Of a stretch of DNA of 64,000 nucleotides, positions 22,701-35,100 are shown piece after piece. The DNA is taken from assembly GCA_902728285.1 (NCBI GenBank), contig CACVBU010000024.1, positions 377,580-441,579 of the forward strand. Reading direction: 5' to 3'. This DNA comes from Clytia hemisphaerica. Taxonomy: Eukaryota > Cnidaria > Hydrozoa > Leptothecata > Clytiidae. Each line of letters opens with the position of its first letter. Positions within the stretch are counted from its first letter, which is position 1. The position numbers and the translations under genes were made by a program. The notes below the pieces were generated by a model. The model was not told the origin of the DNA. It saw only the letters and a list, made by a program, of their open reading frames with translations, and did no database searches.

Positions 22701-25700
22701 AGAAAAACCCTTATATCTCAGGAAATATAAATGCTACGGCCTTAAAATTTTCAGAGTGTGTTCAGAAAGGGTATAGGGTCATAAAACGCGCAAAATCCCG
22801 AAATCGATAATTTTTTCACCAAATCTCAAAACTTCATGTGACTCCCACCTTAAATAATATAGGCAACTATATTATTAGTATGTTCAGTAAATTCGTATTT
22901 TAGGACGGTAATCTTTCTATTCTTTAGCAACAGAACGACAAGAAAGAAAAAAATGATCATTTATAAAGACATGAAGAAGTTGCAGTTACTTACTGACAAA
23001 AAAAGGCCCAAAAGCCCTTCAATAAATTAAATAGAATGATTCCACTGGACTTTCTAGAGAGTTTAGCCTCTGTCTCGAATGTTCTTAACTTTTCGTCATC
23101 AAATCTTAAATGTTCACATTCTTCTTAGCCTTTTCGAAATTATTATCCTTAGCTTGTTCTATGGATTTGGCTAGAAAAAGTCTGCGTGATATCATAATGA
23201 AGAAGTGGGTTTGAAAAATATAATCATACCATATCTTGCATCCATGTTCCTTCGTAAACATCTCCATTTTCGTATTCCATCTTCCCTCTGCCATCTTTCA
23301 AATCGTGCATCCACTGGCCTTCATACGAAACACCACCCGGTTGTGTGTACGTCCCCTGACCACTACGTTCTCCGCGGTCAAACTCTCCTTTGTATATTGA
23401 GCCGTCTGGGTAGAGTAGTTCACCGGTACCGTGGAATTTGTTGAATTTGAACGCTCCACTGTAAAAATAATTAAAATTGTTGGAGAGTCTGCACTCTTTA
23501 TGTAAGGAGTCAATGAACATGGCAGGGTTGCTAAATCATTGACTTTCTTCTGACTTTTACCCTTTTCCCAGCGCTGCTGGCATCATACGAGATTGTCTGA
23601 TTTTGTACAGAACCTAAGAGTGAAGAAGCCCTGCATCATGAATCCGCCCAAGGATTTCAAAAGCGGTAAATTTTCCTTTGCTCGGGCGTGAAGGCGCATT
23701 TGAGATCAAAGTTAAAAAGTATTGGCTTTTAACTTTCGTCGACAATATATTCATTCTATAGGGAATAGAGACAGGATTATACAATTCTTACGTGTATTCG
23801 TAGCCATCAGGCGTTACTAAGTGACCGTTGCCGTGTTGCTAAAAGAGTATAAAATGATTTTTAAAAGAATCGGGTAGACAGAAGCAGTGGAAAACAAATT
23901 GTCCATTTAAAACTTAGGCTGCTGGTATCTACTGACAGATTTGTGGTTCTTATAGATAAATATACTACCTGTGGTTTTGCAGAGGTCTGCGAATCAGACT
24001 ACTGTGTGATCAAACTTCAAAAGATCACAACTTGGTACAGTCCTTACCAAATTATCTTTCCACTGTCCTTTATATCTGTACCCATTCTTGCAGACAAGTT
24101 CTCCTTCCCCAACAATCTTATCGTCCATACAGAAACCATGGAAACTGTCGCCATTATGATATTCAATAATGACGTCACCGTTTTTGATACCATCTTTCCA
24201 CGTGCCCGTCACTTTGTCACCACGCTTGTTCGTGTAAACACCTTCGCCGTCTACAATGTATAAAATCATGGTCGAATTAATACGAGATTATTAATTATTG
24301 CGGTCGAATTAATACGAGATTATTAATTATTGCGGTCGAATTAATACGACATTATTAATTATTGCGGGATAGTATATGGCATTCCAAAGAAAGGGTATGA
24401 TAAGACATGCTCTTTTTTGACTTGGTATCACCAGCCGCAACTCATCCACAACTCATATGTTGTAGATTGACGCCACTTAAAGTTATTGCGGAACTGTTCC
24501 AAGGAACTAATGTCACTTGAATTTAAAGTAAAACACGTAAAACGTGATAGACCAATAAAGTGATAAAGAAATCTCTTGTAGGGATAGGCTACCATACAGG
24601 TGCTTTCGGAATAGATGTGGTTTACTTTTTAGAAAATATTTATTGGAACTAATTTTCGCGGGAATTAATATTCGCGGTCGAAAAAAAAAATCGGGAAAAT
24701 AGCATTTCGCGAGTTTTAATTTTCGTGGTTTTGCCCTTTTTAAGACAATTTTCTTTAATTTTCCTTAGGGATTTTTCAAATTTTTCGATAAAATTGGAAA
24801 AAATTGTATTTCGCGGGTTCAAAATTTCGCAGTTTTGCCAAAATTAATTCCCGAGAAAATTAATTCCAATAAGGTACCCGACAAAAACAGGATTTGTTAT
24901 GGCAAACAAATAAAGTTGTTGCAGTTAAGGACTCTGTTAGTGATCTGTGGTACCTTGTTTATTATCGAGCCATTGTCCTTCGTAATTATCACCGCACGCG
25001 TAATTCAAAACACCGTAACCATTTCGTTCGTCATCCTCCCATTCACCCTGTCAAAAGACACAGAAAATTAAGAATAATAAAGCTTCTAATAATACGCAAA
25101 AGCCCTTTCCAGCATAATGAATTTTGGTGTATAAATCGTTACTCTTGTCAAAGTCAGAGCTGAACACTTGATTGAACTGCTTTAAAGCACCTTAAAATAA
25201 CCTTGACATAAAATATGTCGAGCTATGATTCATGTAGATCGATTTGATTAGAGGGAGTTTATCCAAAGAATCCTACATTTTACTAAAAATAGACAAAGGG
25301 AACGGCAAATTTCATAAAATACGACAAATTTCGCCGTCCACAACCCCAATCCGGTTAGTTTGTACGTACCCCTACGAATTCATTCCTCTTTGTTTATCAC
25401 GGGAATTAACTACATATGGTTCAAAGAACGATAAATTACGCATGCGTGTTACAATGCAGGATTCTTTAGAGGAATAGACTGTTAGTAGCAAAATGACCAG
25501 AAAAAAAACAAAAATTGTCATTCCGATTCATTTATGCAAGTAGGTCATCATTAAAAACCAAAAAAGCTTTAAACTTACAATATAGGTGAACAGATTCGGC
25601 CACATTCCAGTTCCTTGGCCTTGTCTCTAAAAAGTGGAGAGGAAACTTATGTTTTACAAGAATTCAAAGGGTTTGAGAAAGCTCGAATAGTTATCTATCA

Positions 25701-26172
25701 GAGTATAGCGTCATCTAAACTTAGGCTCCAAACACTGGTCCCTGAAAAAAGAAAACTCTTGCTTTTCTAGGACATTTTCTTTCCAACATGTTTGTAGAGC
25801 GCTGAAAGACGCGGAGGATAATTATACCTGGAAGTATTGGTTTTTAAGGGTTTTCTTTTTACATAAGTGTTCTTGTCTCATATCAGACACATATTTCATA
25901 TCAGGACAGTGTCTGCCTATTGTTATATTGTGCTTATAAAAACAAAACAAAAATTTTCTTTTCCTCTTTCTGACCAATCTTGCTCCGCATTCGTGTCAAT
26001 CCAATGTGAAAAAGCTTGTGAATCAAAATTGATGAGTAAGCAAACACTATCACTCTTATTTAAAAACAAAACCTTTAAACAGCAAAACTAGTAACCAAAC
26101 GTACCTTGGCTTTGCAATAGAAACCAGAATAAACTGTTTCGTCTTTGTAAGTGAAGTTGGTCTTGCGAATGT
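16750..26172 (-). CDS. RhoGEF-MORN gene, exons 15-26: MORN repeat array
   Basis: Twelve exons encode about 17 MORN units of about 23 residues with the pattern Y-x-G-x-W-x-x-x-x-x-x-G-x-G. Clear ones are Y-E-G-Q-W-L-D-N-K-Q-D-G-E-G, Y-K-G-E-F-D-R-G-E-R-S-G-Q-G and Y-R-G-Q-W-Q-S-D-L-M-H-G-S-G. MORN arrays bind membranes or act as dimerisation and scaffold surfaces. Units 4, 5, 14 and 17 are degenerate. The final exon reads to TAG at 16750-16752. It also contains a strong GTGAGG donor at 16809, so an alternative form could splice on to an exon not seen here. In the sequence down to 14.1 kb I find no VPS9-like exon. Many junctions fall at the same two points within the repeat unit. Confidence 0.87.
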
Positions 26173-29100
26173 CTAAAAAGGAAACGATAGAGTTTGAGAC
26201 GAATACAGGAGAAGACAGCTTTTAAAAAATATTGGGAATTCCATTTTCTACTGGTTGTATAGCTCGGCTTATAGCAGGCTTTTAACGGTTTCCCTTTTTC
26301 ATATTAATAGCCCAAAATTTAGACAATGTTTGTCTTATACCATGGACGTTGGATGGATGTTACTTAGACGCTTTTGTTTATTTAACAAACTCGTAGTTCA
26401 ATTTAAAAAAAATCAAGCATTCCACCTCCTTGGTTACTAACTGGGCGTTCCACTATTTGAGTAAATCTACTTCTAATTTGGTTCTATACGCTTTTGGCTA
26501 TATTCTGAAAGTAAAACAAGCTTCAAGATGGTGGTGTTCGAGTCTTGAAAGATTTTTACTTCCCTACCACCCTACAGACATTGGTTGCCCGTAAACCTAT
26601 TTCTATTTTCTAGTTTATCACTAGCAGGGGGCTAAGCTTCCGTAGAATAATTACATGGGTTAGCCAAATATGTCAATGCCAAAGTTAATTGGAAAATGTA
26701 TCACTCCAGTGTACTTCCCCTCCAACTTATATTCTCTAAGAATATAACGTTGGAGAAAATGAAATCCAAACCTGTTTCTGTATTCTCTTTATCATTTTGT
26801 CCGTAAAGGTTTGATCGAATAGTTTCTCGTAAATTTTTTAGCCAAATCTTCTTCTCCCCAATACCGCCCACGTACATGGTGTAAGGGCGTTCGGGCGTAT
26901 AAATACCGATAGCATCTTTCTTGGCTGGAAATTGAAAGGGAAAAATATTATAAGAACAAAAGTCCTCGCCAAGAAGAACGCAACAAGATTGGAACAGTGC
27001 ACTGAAGTGAGAAACTTGACACAGTCACATTCTTAAAAAGATCGGGAGTAGTACTTACTCGTTTGAGGGTCTAATTCATGTAGATCTTCTATCCAAACGT
27101 TTTTGATTTCCAGTGCGAGTTCAACCGACATCTGACGCACGCCACTCTTCACTGCAAACACTAACAAGTCATTGAACAAAACACACTAAAAAAGGAGAAG
27201 CGAAAAATTCGTCTGTTTAAGAAATTTTACGAGGGAAGCATTACTTTCATCACTAGGGCTTCTGAAGTACATATTATAGTAATGAATCCTTCTTGACTCT
27301 TGCAAAACCCTCCAAGTCAATTCCGGTCCCCCATTTCTTTGGATTTCTTAAGATATTAAATATACATCAGACAACCAACTCCCTTGTGCACTGATACAGA
27401 ATCCTGAAATATGGAAATCTAGATCCATAGCTGATCCCAAATCCAGATCTTTTCAAATTTGTTACTCACGTGGTATGTCTTTTTACTCGTCATCAAGCAT
27501 ACATCTCCTTCGTGAACTAACGTACGATCTGGTGTGTAGTAGGCCTTAAGTCCTGTGATTTGTGTCTGTAATGCCTCTAGGGCTTTAGCGCATTGAGCTT
27601 GTTTTAACTGTTCGTTGATATATTTAGCAGACTTTTCCTAAAATACGAATTATCATAATGAGGAGTTTCATAACGACGACGAAAATTTCGTAGGGAAAGT
27701 CAGATAGCTACTATCTAAATCCATCCAAATGACAGTATAGAAACGACACCGCGATGCGCCACTGCCACAGGCCAAAGTACCTCTTCGACCTTTATAAATA
27801 AGATGAAGAAGATAGGGTGAAGATAATGAAAATAGAAAATTCAACCCCTCGATTCTATGATATCCAGGCTTAAAAAAATATTTTCAATTGGATCTCAAAG
27901 GGTTGGAAAAGCTATGATTTTTATTTTTTATTTTTGATGGAAAAAATTGTAAAAAAAATCTCTCCAAGGGCAGGAAGTTTTCTGAAAATCTAAGAAAATT
28001 TTTCAAAAATGTCTCTATAAGGGTCACTTTTTCAGATTCTGGAGGTCCGGTCCACAAATACCCGACATTCTTCATGTGTAAATCAAAAATAAGCCAGCAA
28101 AATCAAGCTTTTCTACACTAATCTTACCATCATTTCTTGTGCTTTGACCAGGTTTGAATAATCCGGATGGTCATTGTTGGTCTTTTTGATCAAGTCTTTC
28201 AATAGTAAAATGTATCGTGGTATCCTTTGTATCACCGTGATCAAATACGAAGGGAGAGTCAATCCTGGCACACATATCGGGTTACTGTAACATGCCTACG
28301 ATTAAAAAGTAACGAGGATTCAAAAAACAAACTTCTCCTGAAAAAAATTGGAGCTTCATCAGGGGGGAGCTTTTACCGTATTACTTCGAATAAACATCCC
28401 TCAATTGAAGAAAAAAATTCTTAATAAACGGCCCATTGGAATAAACACCTTCCCTCTCTAAAGGGCATTTATATGAAACCAGTAGCTGAAAGAAAGTGTA
28501 ACGCGAAGGAAAACCTAAGGTCTGTTAAGGTGACCTTAGTCGAAGATTATAGAAAAACGAAGCGAAGAAGGAAGCTTCTTTAAAGCGCCGCCCCTAAAAT
28601 AATAACACAAGAGAGTTTTGGCAAGCTTCACCTTGGTTTCTGTTCATCTTTAAAAGAATATTTCTCATTACATCACATTACATTAGAAGTGTTGACTTTG
28701 AAGGAATGGACTAAGTATACGAAAAGGATGGCATGCTACCCACATGGTAGGGCCGTTGGGAGCCTACGAATTCTACGCGATCACCGTTTACTGGTGATCT
28801 AGCGCCTTATACCGACCAACCCTTTGCTACGAAAGTTTTGGAATGATTCTCAACCGTGCGACCGAAGCGGGCATCGGGAGTATCGTGTTTGAAATGTGTA
28901 AGTATGACGTGACACCTCGCAGGATGTTCAGGTGAACTGAATCTAACCGAACTAAGCTTTTGAAGTGTCTAGCACTCTTGGCTCCCGATAATAAGAGAGA
29001 CATTTTCTCATACAGACTTGAACAGTTTTGAATAATTTTTTACTTGTGGTTTTAATAAAGGTCGTTTGGGAAATTCCCTTTGACCACTCAAGTTACTTTT

Positions 29101-32100
29101 GCACTGTTTTAGATTTATAACATTGTTATTCCTCAAAACAATTGACAACAATTCTATATCAATGATTAGAGATTGTATCTAAATAATACACAATCATTAT
29201 TAAGCAATTAATTTGATTAATTAGGGAAGTTTTTCATAAGAAAAGATTTAAGTGTTTTTCCACAATATTCTTTTTCATAAATCTCATTTGAAACTTTGAA
29301 ACGAGTGGAACCGTTTCAGGCTGTTTTATGTATCAGCCTTCTGTATAATTGATTGGTATGGTAAAAATATGAGCTACGAATCATCGTAAGAATAATGAGC
29401 TGAATAATATTTAGGTTTCTTATAAAAAAACCATATAAAATAACTCAAATACTCAGCAAGAATTCATAACGGATTGCTTAGAATCTCAACGGTCCTGCTG
29501 AGTGCTGATATATGAAGAATGCTCGCCTTTTCAGGACAGGACACTGTTTCCGCACGAAACATGAAATTATTTCTGATCGGCTTCTATGGTATCCCGTTGG
29601 CCCAAAGCGTTCGAGAAATCACAACTTCTGAGATATTTTTAAAACAGACAACGAAACTTAGAGCCCGTAACCGATTTTTAACCAGTCAAAGTCAAATGAC
29701 ATGGAGTTTTGTCAAATGGAGAAAGCAAGTGTGGAATCTGGCTAGTCTAGAAGAACTCTACAACAACAGGCTGAGTGAATCCGTAGGACCGTGGAAGCAG
29801 CCCAAGTGTCTAGACTAAGTGAAGAATAGATAAACGTAAACGCTATAACGCTGAAAGTATAGTAATGGAAATTATTTTTAGGTTGATGTTCCGTATGGCT
29901 AAAGTGTCTCACTGGATCTGTAACTTAGATGTATTTTACATACCGTTAGCAATGTTTCCAGATCTTTTCGTTTCTTTAGTTTCTGCTTGATCAATGCTTC
30001 ACTCGTGTCATAGTTCTTGCAGTACTCCGAATATGTCTTGAATTCGTTCTCCTGGAAAGGGGGATGAAATTTCAGTATTTCTAATATGTACATTTTAGCT
30101 ATATTATTTCAGTATTTCTAATATGTATATTTTAGCTATACTTCTCCGAGTAATATGAACACTGGAGACTCCATAATTTGAACACCTACGGGGAACATAA
30201 ATTTGTTAAAGTTATGAAAATTTCGAGTTATGAAGGTTGTTTTATAAGGCAATGTTAACTGAAAGGACAAGAAAACTTGCTCGAGTTAAGAAGACATTCG
30301 TGAGTTCAAGAATTAATGATGGGGATCCCTTCACATTTGTTTCATGTTTTACCGAGAAAAACCATCGTGGCGAGTTATATCTCAGAGTCTACAGACCGGA
30401 TTGAAATTTTGGCTGAGATTTCAAACAGAACATAAACAGAAATAAAGCAGGGTGAGACGAAAGGAAACCGACATTGTTTAGTGTTAAGTAGTGTTTAACC
30501 CTTCCTACCTTAGGCCCAAATTGTGTAATTATCATGCATGGTGATTTCCCCTTCATTTCGGTCATAAATCGCTTGAAAACTGACCTTATTTTTTTTCTGG
30601 GTAGTCATTTTACATTAAAGGAAGAAATTTTCACGGAATTTATAATTTAATTTCGAATTTTTTTGACAAATCCGCGAAATCAAATTCCACGAAACTAGAA
30701 TATTCTCAGGATTTAAAAAATCACCCCTAAAATTTATCAGGGCAAAAAAGGCCATACTGTAAACAAAATATTCTCTCAAAATGAAATTAAATTCCGCGAA
30801 ACTTCCGAATTTTGAGCTATGAACCGTAAAATTAGACTTATGCTGTTCCAAATTTGCATGATTTTTATGAATTTTGTCACCAGTCGGGCCTACTATACTG
30901 ATTGCACACTTAAATTGAATAACTAAACAACCAATTCGTGTGCATATACTCGTGGCACTGTCAAAAGAAATTCACATACATGGTTGATGAAAATATCACC
31001 GATACATTGTTCGTCTGACCAATCACTGATTCGTTCGAAGATTTCTTCTAATATGTCGCGGTTGATTTCCAGGATCCTGAAAATACAAATCATTATAGAT
31101 AACAATGAACGCAATAAAGATTTATGAAGTCATAAAGTTATCCGGTCCAAGAATATAAGTGACGAACATAAAATATATAAAATGACGAGTTTAGAGATAG
31201 ATAGATACGAGCCCTCCGAATGCATTCGGGATGGGTCCTACCCACGAAGGAGTATAGGAATCACGGCGCTGACAGACACTGCGACTTGACAGACGCGAGC
31301 TGCCAAGCCATGGCGTAAACCATGACACTCGAACGACACTGGGAGAGCGATGCTCACGCGAGGCCGAACCTTATAAGTGCCACGGCACGTCACAATGTTT
31401 GTCTAATCTACCCACACTCTTGTATCAGAGTAATGGTACCCAATTCTCCTCACATGGTATAGGTTGACCCGGGCGAAGGTATATTCACTTGCCAAGTGAA
31501 TCGTAGAGACACGGTGGGTATCGAACTAGGGCCTCCCAGGCGGGAGTCAAGGATGATAACCACTATACCACTGCGCCTACGTCCCAGTTTAGAGATATTC
31601 TGCAACCATTCAAACCAAGTGCATAACCTTCAAAGTCTTCCTATATATCATTATTGATTGTATTGATAAAAGAGAATGTGTGTAATGCAACAAATTTGAC
31701 CCGTTTCGCTCTTTAGCGGATATAAGCAACGTTCCTTCGTTCTTCGTTTCTACCCTTTAAATATCATTTTGGAAGAGAGAAATGCGCATCTTCTTTCCCA
31801 ATCATTTTAAGGGAAATATTATTGGAATTGACTTACTCGTCAATGTTGGCAAAGATCGATTTGATATCCTTTGCATCTAGTATATTGTTCATTGAAATCT
31901 TTCGTTTGAAGAGCTATAATTGGAGTGAATAAATGGTTTAATAATAAGGACAGCTTGTTAAGAGAATCCTGCAGATTCATTTCAATTTTAAAATGAATAG
32001 CTTGATACATTGAGAGATTCTATATTCGAAAGTCTAGAGCTTGACGACTAATTAAAAATAGTCCTATACATGTAAGGCCTAACAATCATTTGTTCAAGAT

Positions 32101-35100
32101 TTGTTTACTATTCCAACTCCGAAATCCAACGGTATGTTTGTTTTAGCAGGGTTACTCCAATATTAATCAGTAGGATTACTCAGTATTAATGATTAAAGAG
32201 TAATACGAGGTCAAAACCTTAGCGAAAACCTTATTGCAGTTGAGTCTCCATAACTCGAACACCCACGGGAACACAAATCTGTTTGAGTTAATGAAATTTT
32301 GAGATAAGGAGTAAAGAAAACTTGTCCGAGTTAAGAAAACATTCGAGTTATAGTAGTTCGAGTTAAAGAGACTTTACTGTATGTACACTCACTCACCAAA
32401 ACAATGATTTCCAATCCTCGAACGAACGTTCGTTCCGTGGTATAAAGTTCCAATGCGATGAGGGAACGTCGGTCCGAGGGAAAGGACGGCAGGTGTGTTG
32501 GATAACCATCAGTTAACAACACGAAAGGTTCACTCTGAAAAAGCAATGAATGGTTAAAATAAACTATTATCAATCTGATCGTCCAACGAATAACTAGCAA
32601 TAAACTTTCATTGTTTCAGCAAGAAAAAGACAGGAAATCTTATTGAATCGAAAATTGATGACTTCATTGATAGATGATACCTACCTTACTTTGGAAGCTT
32701 CGCATCAAAGGCAACGTTAACATTTTATGACTAGAAGTTGCCATATCGAAATTATTGGTGAATGGTGATTGCAACGCAGGACTCTCTAGACTCCAACGTC
32801 TTCGACGTGGTGCCCTCGGTGAAAGTTTTGGTAACATTTTGTATTTCTACTAAATTGTACTAACAATAAGGTAAAAAATTCGGCATAGCCCCAGGATCAA
32901 AATCTGAACTCTACTCTTGGGATGAGTGCCACCCAATATCTACTAAGAACTCTCTAAGTCAATTAAAAGTAACTTTGATGTCAGTAAAAGTGTGTATGAA
33001 TATTCAATAATTCTTCAATCTTAATCTTTTTTCTTCTGGCGTTTCATTCAAGCTAATCAACCATGCTTAAAAAAAACACAATCAAAACTAACGCATGCCA
33101 AATCACAACAAAATATTTTGTCTTATAACAACAAACAACATGAGATCTTGACTAAATGACATCTAGCACCAAAGCTGAACTAATATCATTAATCTATTCC
33201 ACAAGTAGCGATATCCGTTTGGTAGATTATAAAAGAACAGAATAATAAATAAGGAAAATTGTGGAAATAAAAAAACACAAGTTTGTGAGAAAGCTTCAAT
33301 CCAGTGGTAATTTTCTGTTTTCTTTTGCTGACAAGTGAATAATACTCTATAAAAAAACTTCAACTAAACATCTAAAAATCAATCCGATGATGATTTCAAT
33401 AAAAATATATATAAAGAATGTTGCAAGGGCTTTACAAAAGATCGATAAAATCATGTTATATGATCAAGCTCATGTGTAATGTAAACATGGGAAAAATTGC
33501 ATCTTGCATGTCTGAAGGTCAAACGAGAAGTTCACGTCAACATCTTCTACAGCATGAAGTTTATAGACCTAGGCTTTGCAACAACTAAATGAGAAAACAA
33601 GAGCTATAATACATCTCGATTATGATTTAGCCTAAGAGAAATCACTATCATTATAAAAATAACCACAAACTCAAAAGTAAATTTGCAAACGTTTTTTTTT
33701 TTGCCTAAAAGAGTTTACAGCCGGTAGTTTGACGGACGTTTGATCCTATGTAACACTACCGCCAATATTTTTTCCGCCATACAGTGCATATCCCACTTTT
33801 ACCATCCCTTTGTCTAACGGATGATAACATCGTTAATAATAATAGAGTAGCATCGGTATTGATGCTATCACTAAAACTAGTAAAATAGAAAGGTTGTACT
33901 TTTTCTAAAGCTCGATAACCTTTGTGCACAGGTAGTATAGGCTATTGAGCTAATCAAGCTTGCATACTTAATTGCTATAATGGTTAATTATGTGAATGAA
34001 ATATACTATTGTAAAGACTGCATAATACAAATAATATAAAACTGAATAGCAAGCACCTCACCAAAAAATGGGATTTTTGATTCCGTTTCTTGGTGAGTTC
34101 CACTTTGATGGTTTTCGTAAAATAGAAGCCTTTCAAGTGTTCTGACGCATATTCGATATTTTGGCTACTGCAAGAGCTTCAAAAGTTTAAAGTGACGTCA
34201 AAAAATCGGAGCCCGGAAATCTGGGCTCAAAACATTCTAAAAAAGTCGCCAAGTGGAATAGACGTTACGGCGTAGAAAAAAAAACGTGACGTCTAGTATA
34301 GGCTACCAACTGAAGTGTTCACCATAGATAGTAATATCCATTTTAGATCCAAGTTTTATAAATATTCCAATCCAATAACCGCTAAACGAACTTAAAAAAT
34401 CTTCAATTAGCTAACTCTCCCAACTCCCCAAAAATATACTAATAATTCAGTCCTTCGAGATGTTCGATCAGCTTCTTTAGGATTTTTTCGATAAACTTTT
34501 TACCACATATGCGTAGATGATGTTATCTATGCTAAATGAATCGTCTCTCAAAAAAAGAGGGATTATCTGGAAATTTTAGGGATATGAATCAAAAGCTGAT
34601 AAAGATTGAATTCTGTTATAAAAACAATGACAAATCTTTCCTACGTTTTCTCCAAGTACAATGGATCACATACATTTTGCTTAAATACAGATTTTATCCA
34701 TTTGAAATAGTTTTGCGTTGCCTACTCAGGAACGTAAGAAGGAATACGAAAGTGATAGACGGAAGAATGAAAAATGTGGCATAGTCATCCACTCTGCCGA
34801 TAAAGAGAAACTTTAGTATACATCCTCTAACGGACCTACGAACTTCTTAAGAGAATGCGTGCCGTGCGAGGAGTAATGAGAATCTACTCAGATATTGTGA
34901 GCATAAAAGTTCATGGTTTTGTGGAGGAGACTTTTAAAAGCTATGGGGCAACCACGAGTATGGTATGAGTGGTTACGTTTCAATTTTGCTCCGTAAATTC
35001 TATTTACAGTACATTTTCACATGTCAAAGTGATTTATCAGAATAATGATAAGTTTCGCCACCTTTTCATGATCGAGAAATAATTTAAACAAAGTAAAATG

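Noticed and set aside
23205-23444. Plus-strand frames opposite the MORN exons (also 23943-24263)
   Set aside because: They are shadows of the MORN-coding strand; the Gly/Tyr/Trp pattern and splice sites are on the minus strand.
29519-29818. 99-codon open frame on the plus strand
   Set aside because: It lies antisense in an intron of the RhoGEF-MORN gene, with no splice context or recognised domain.
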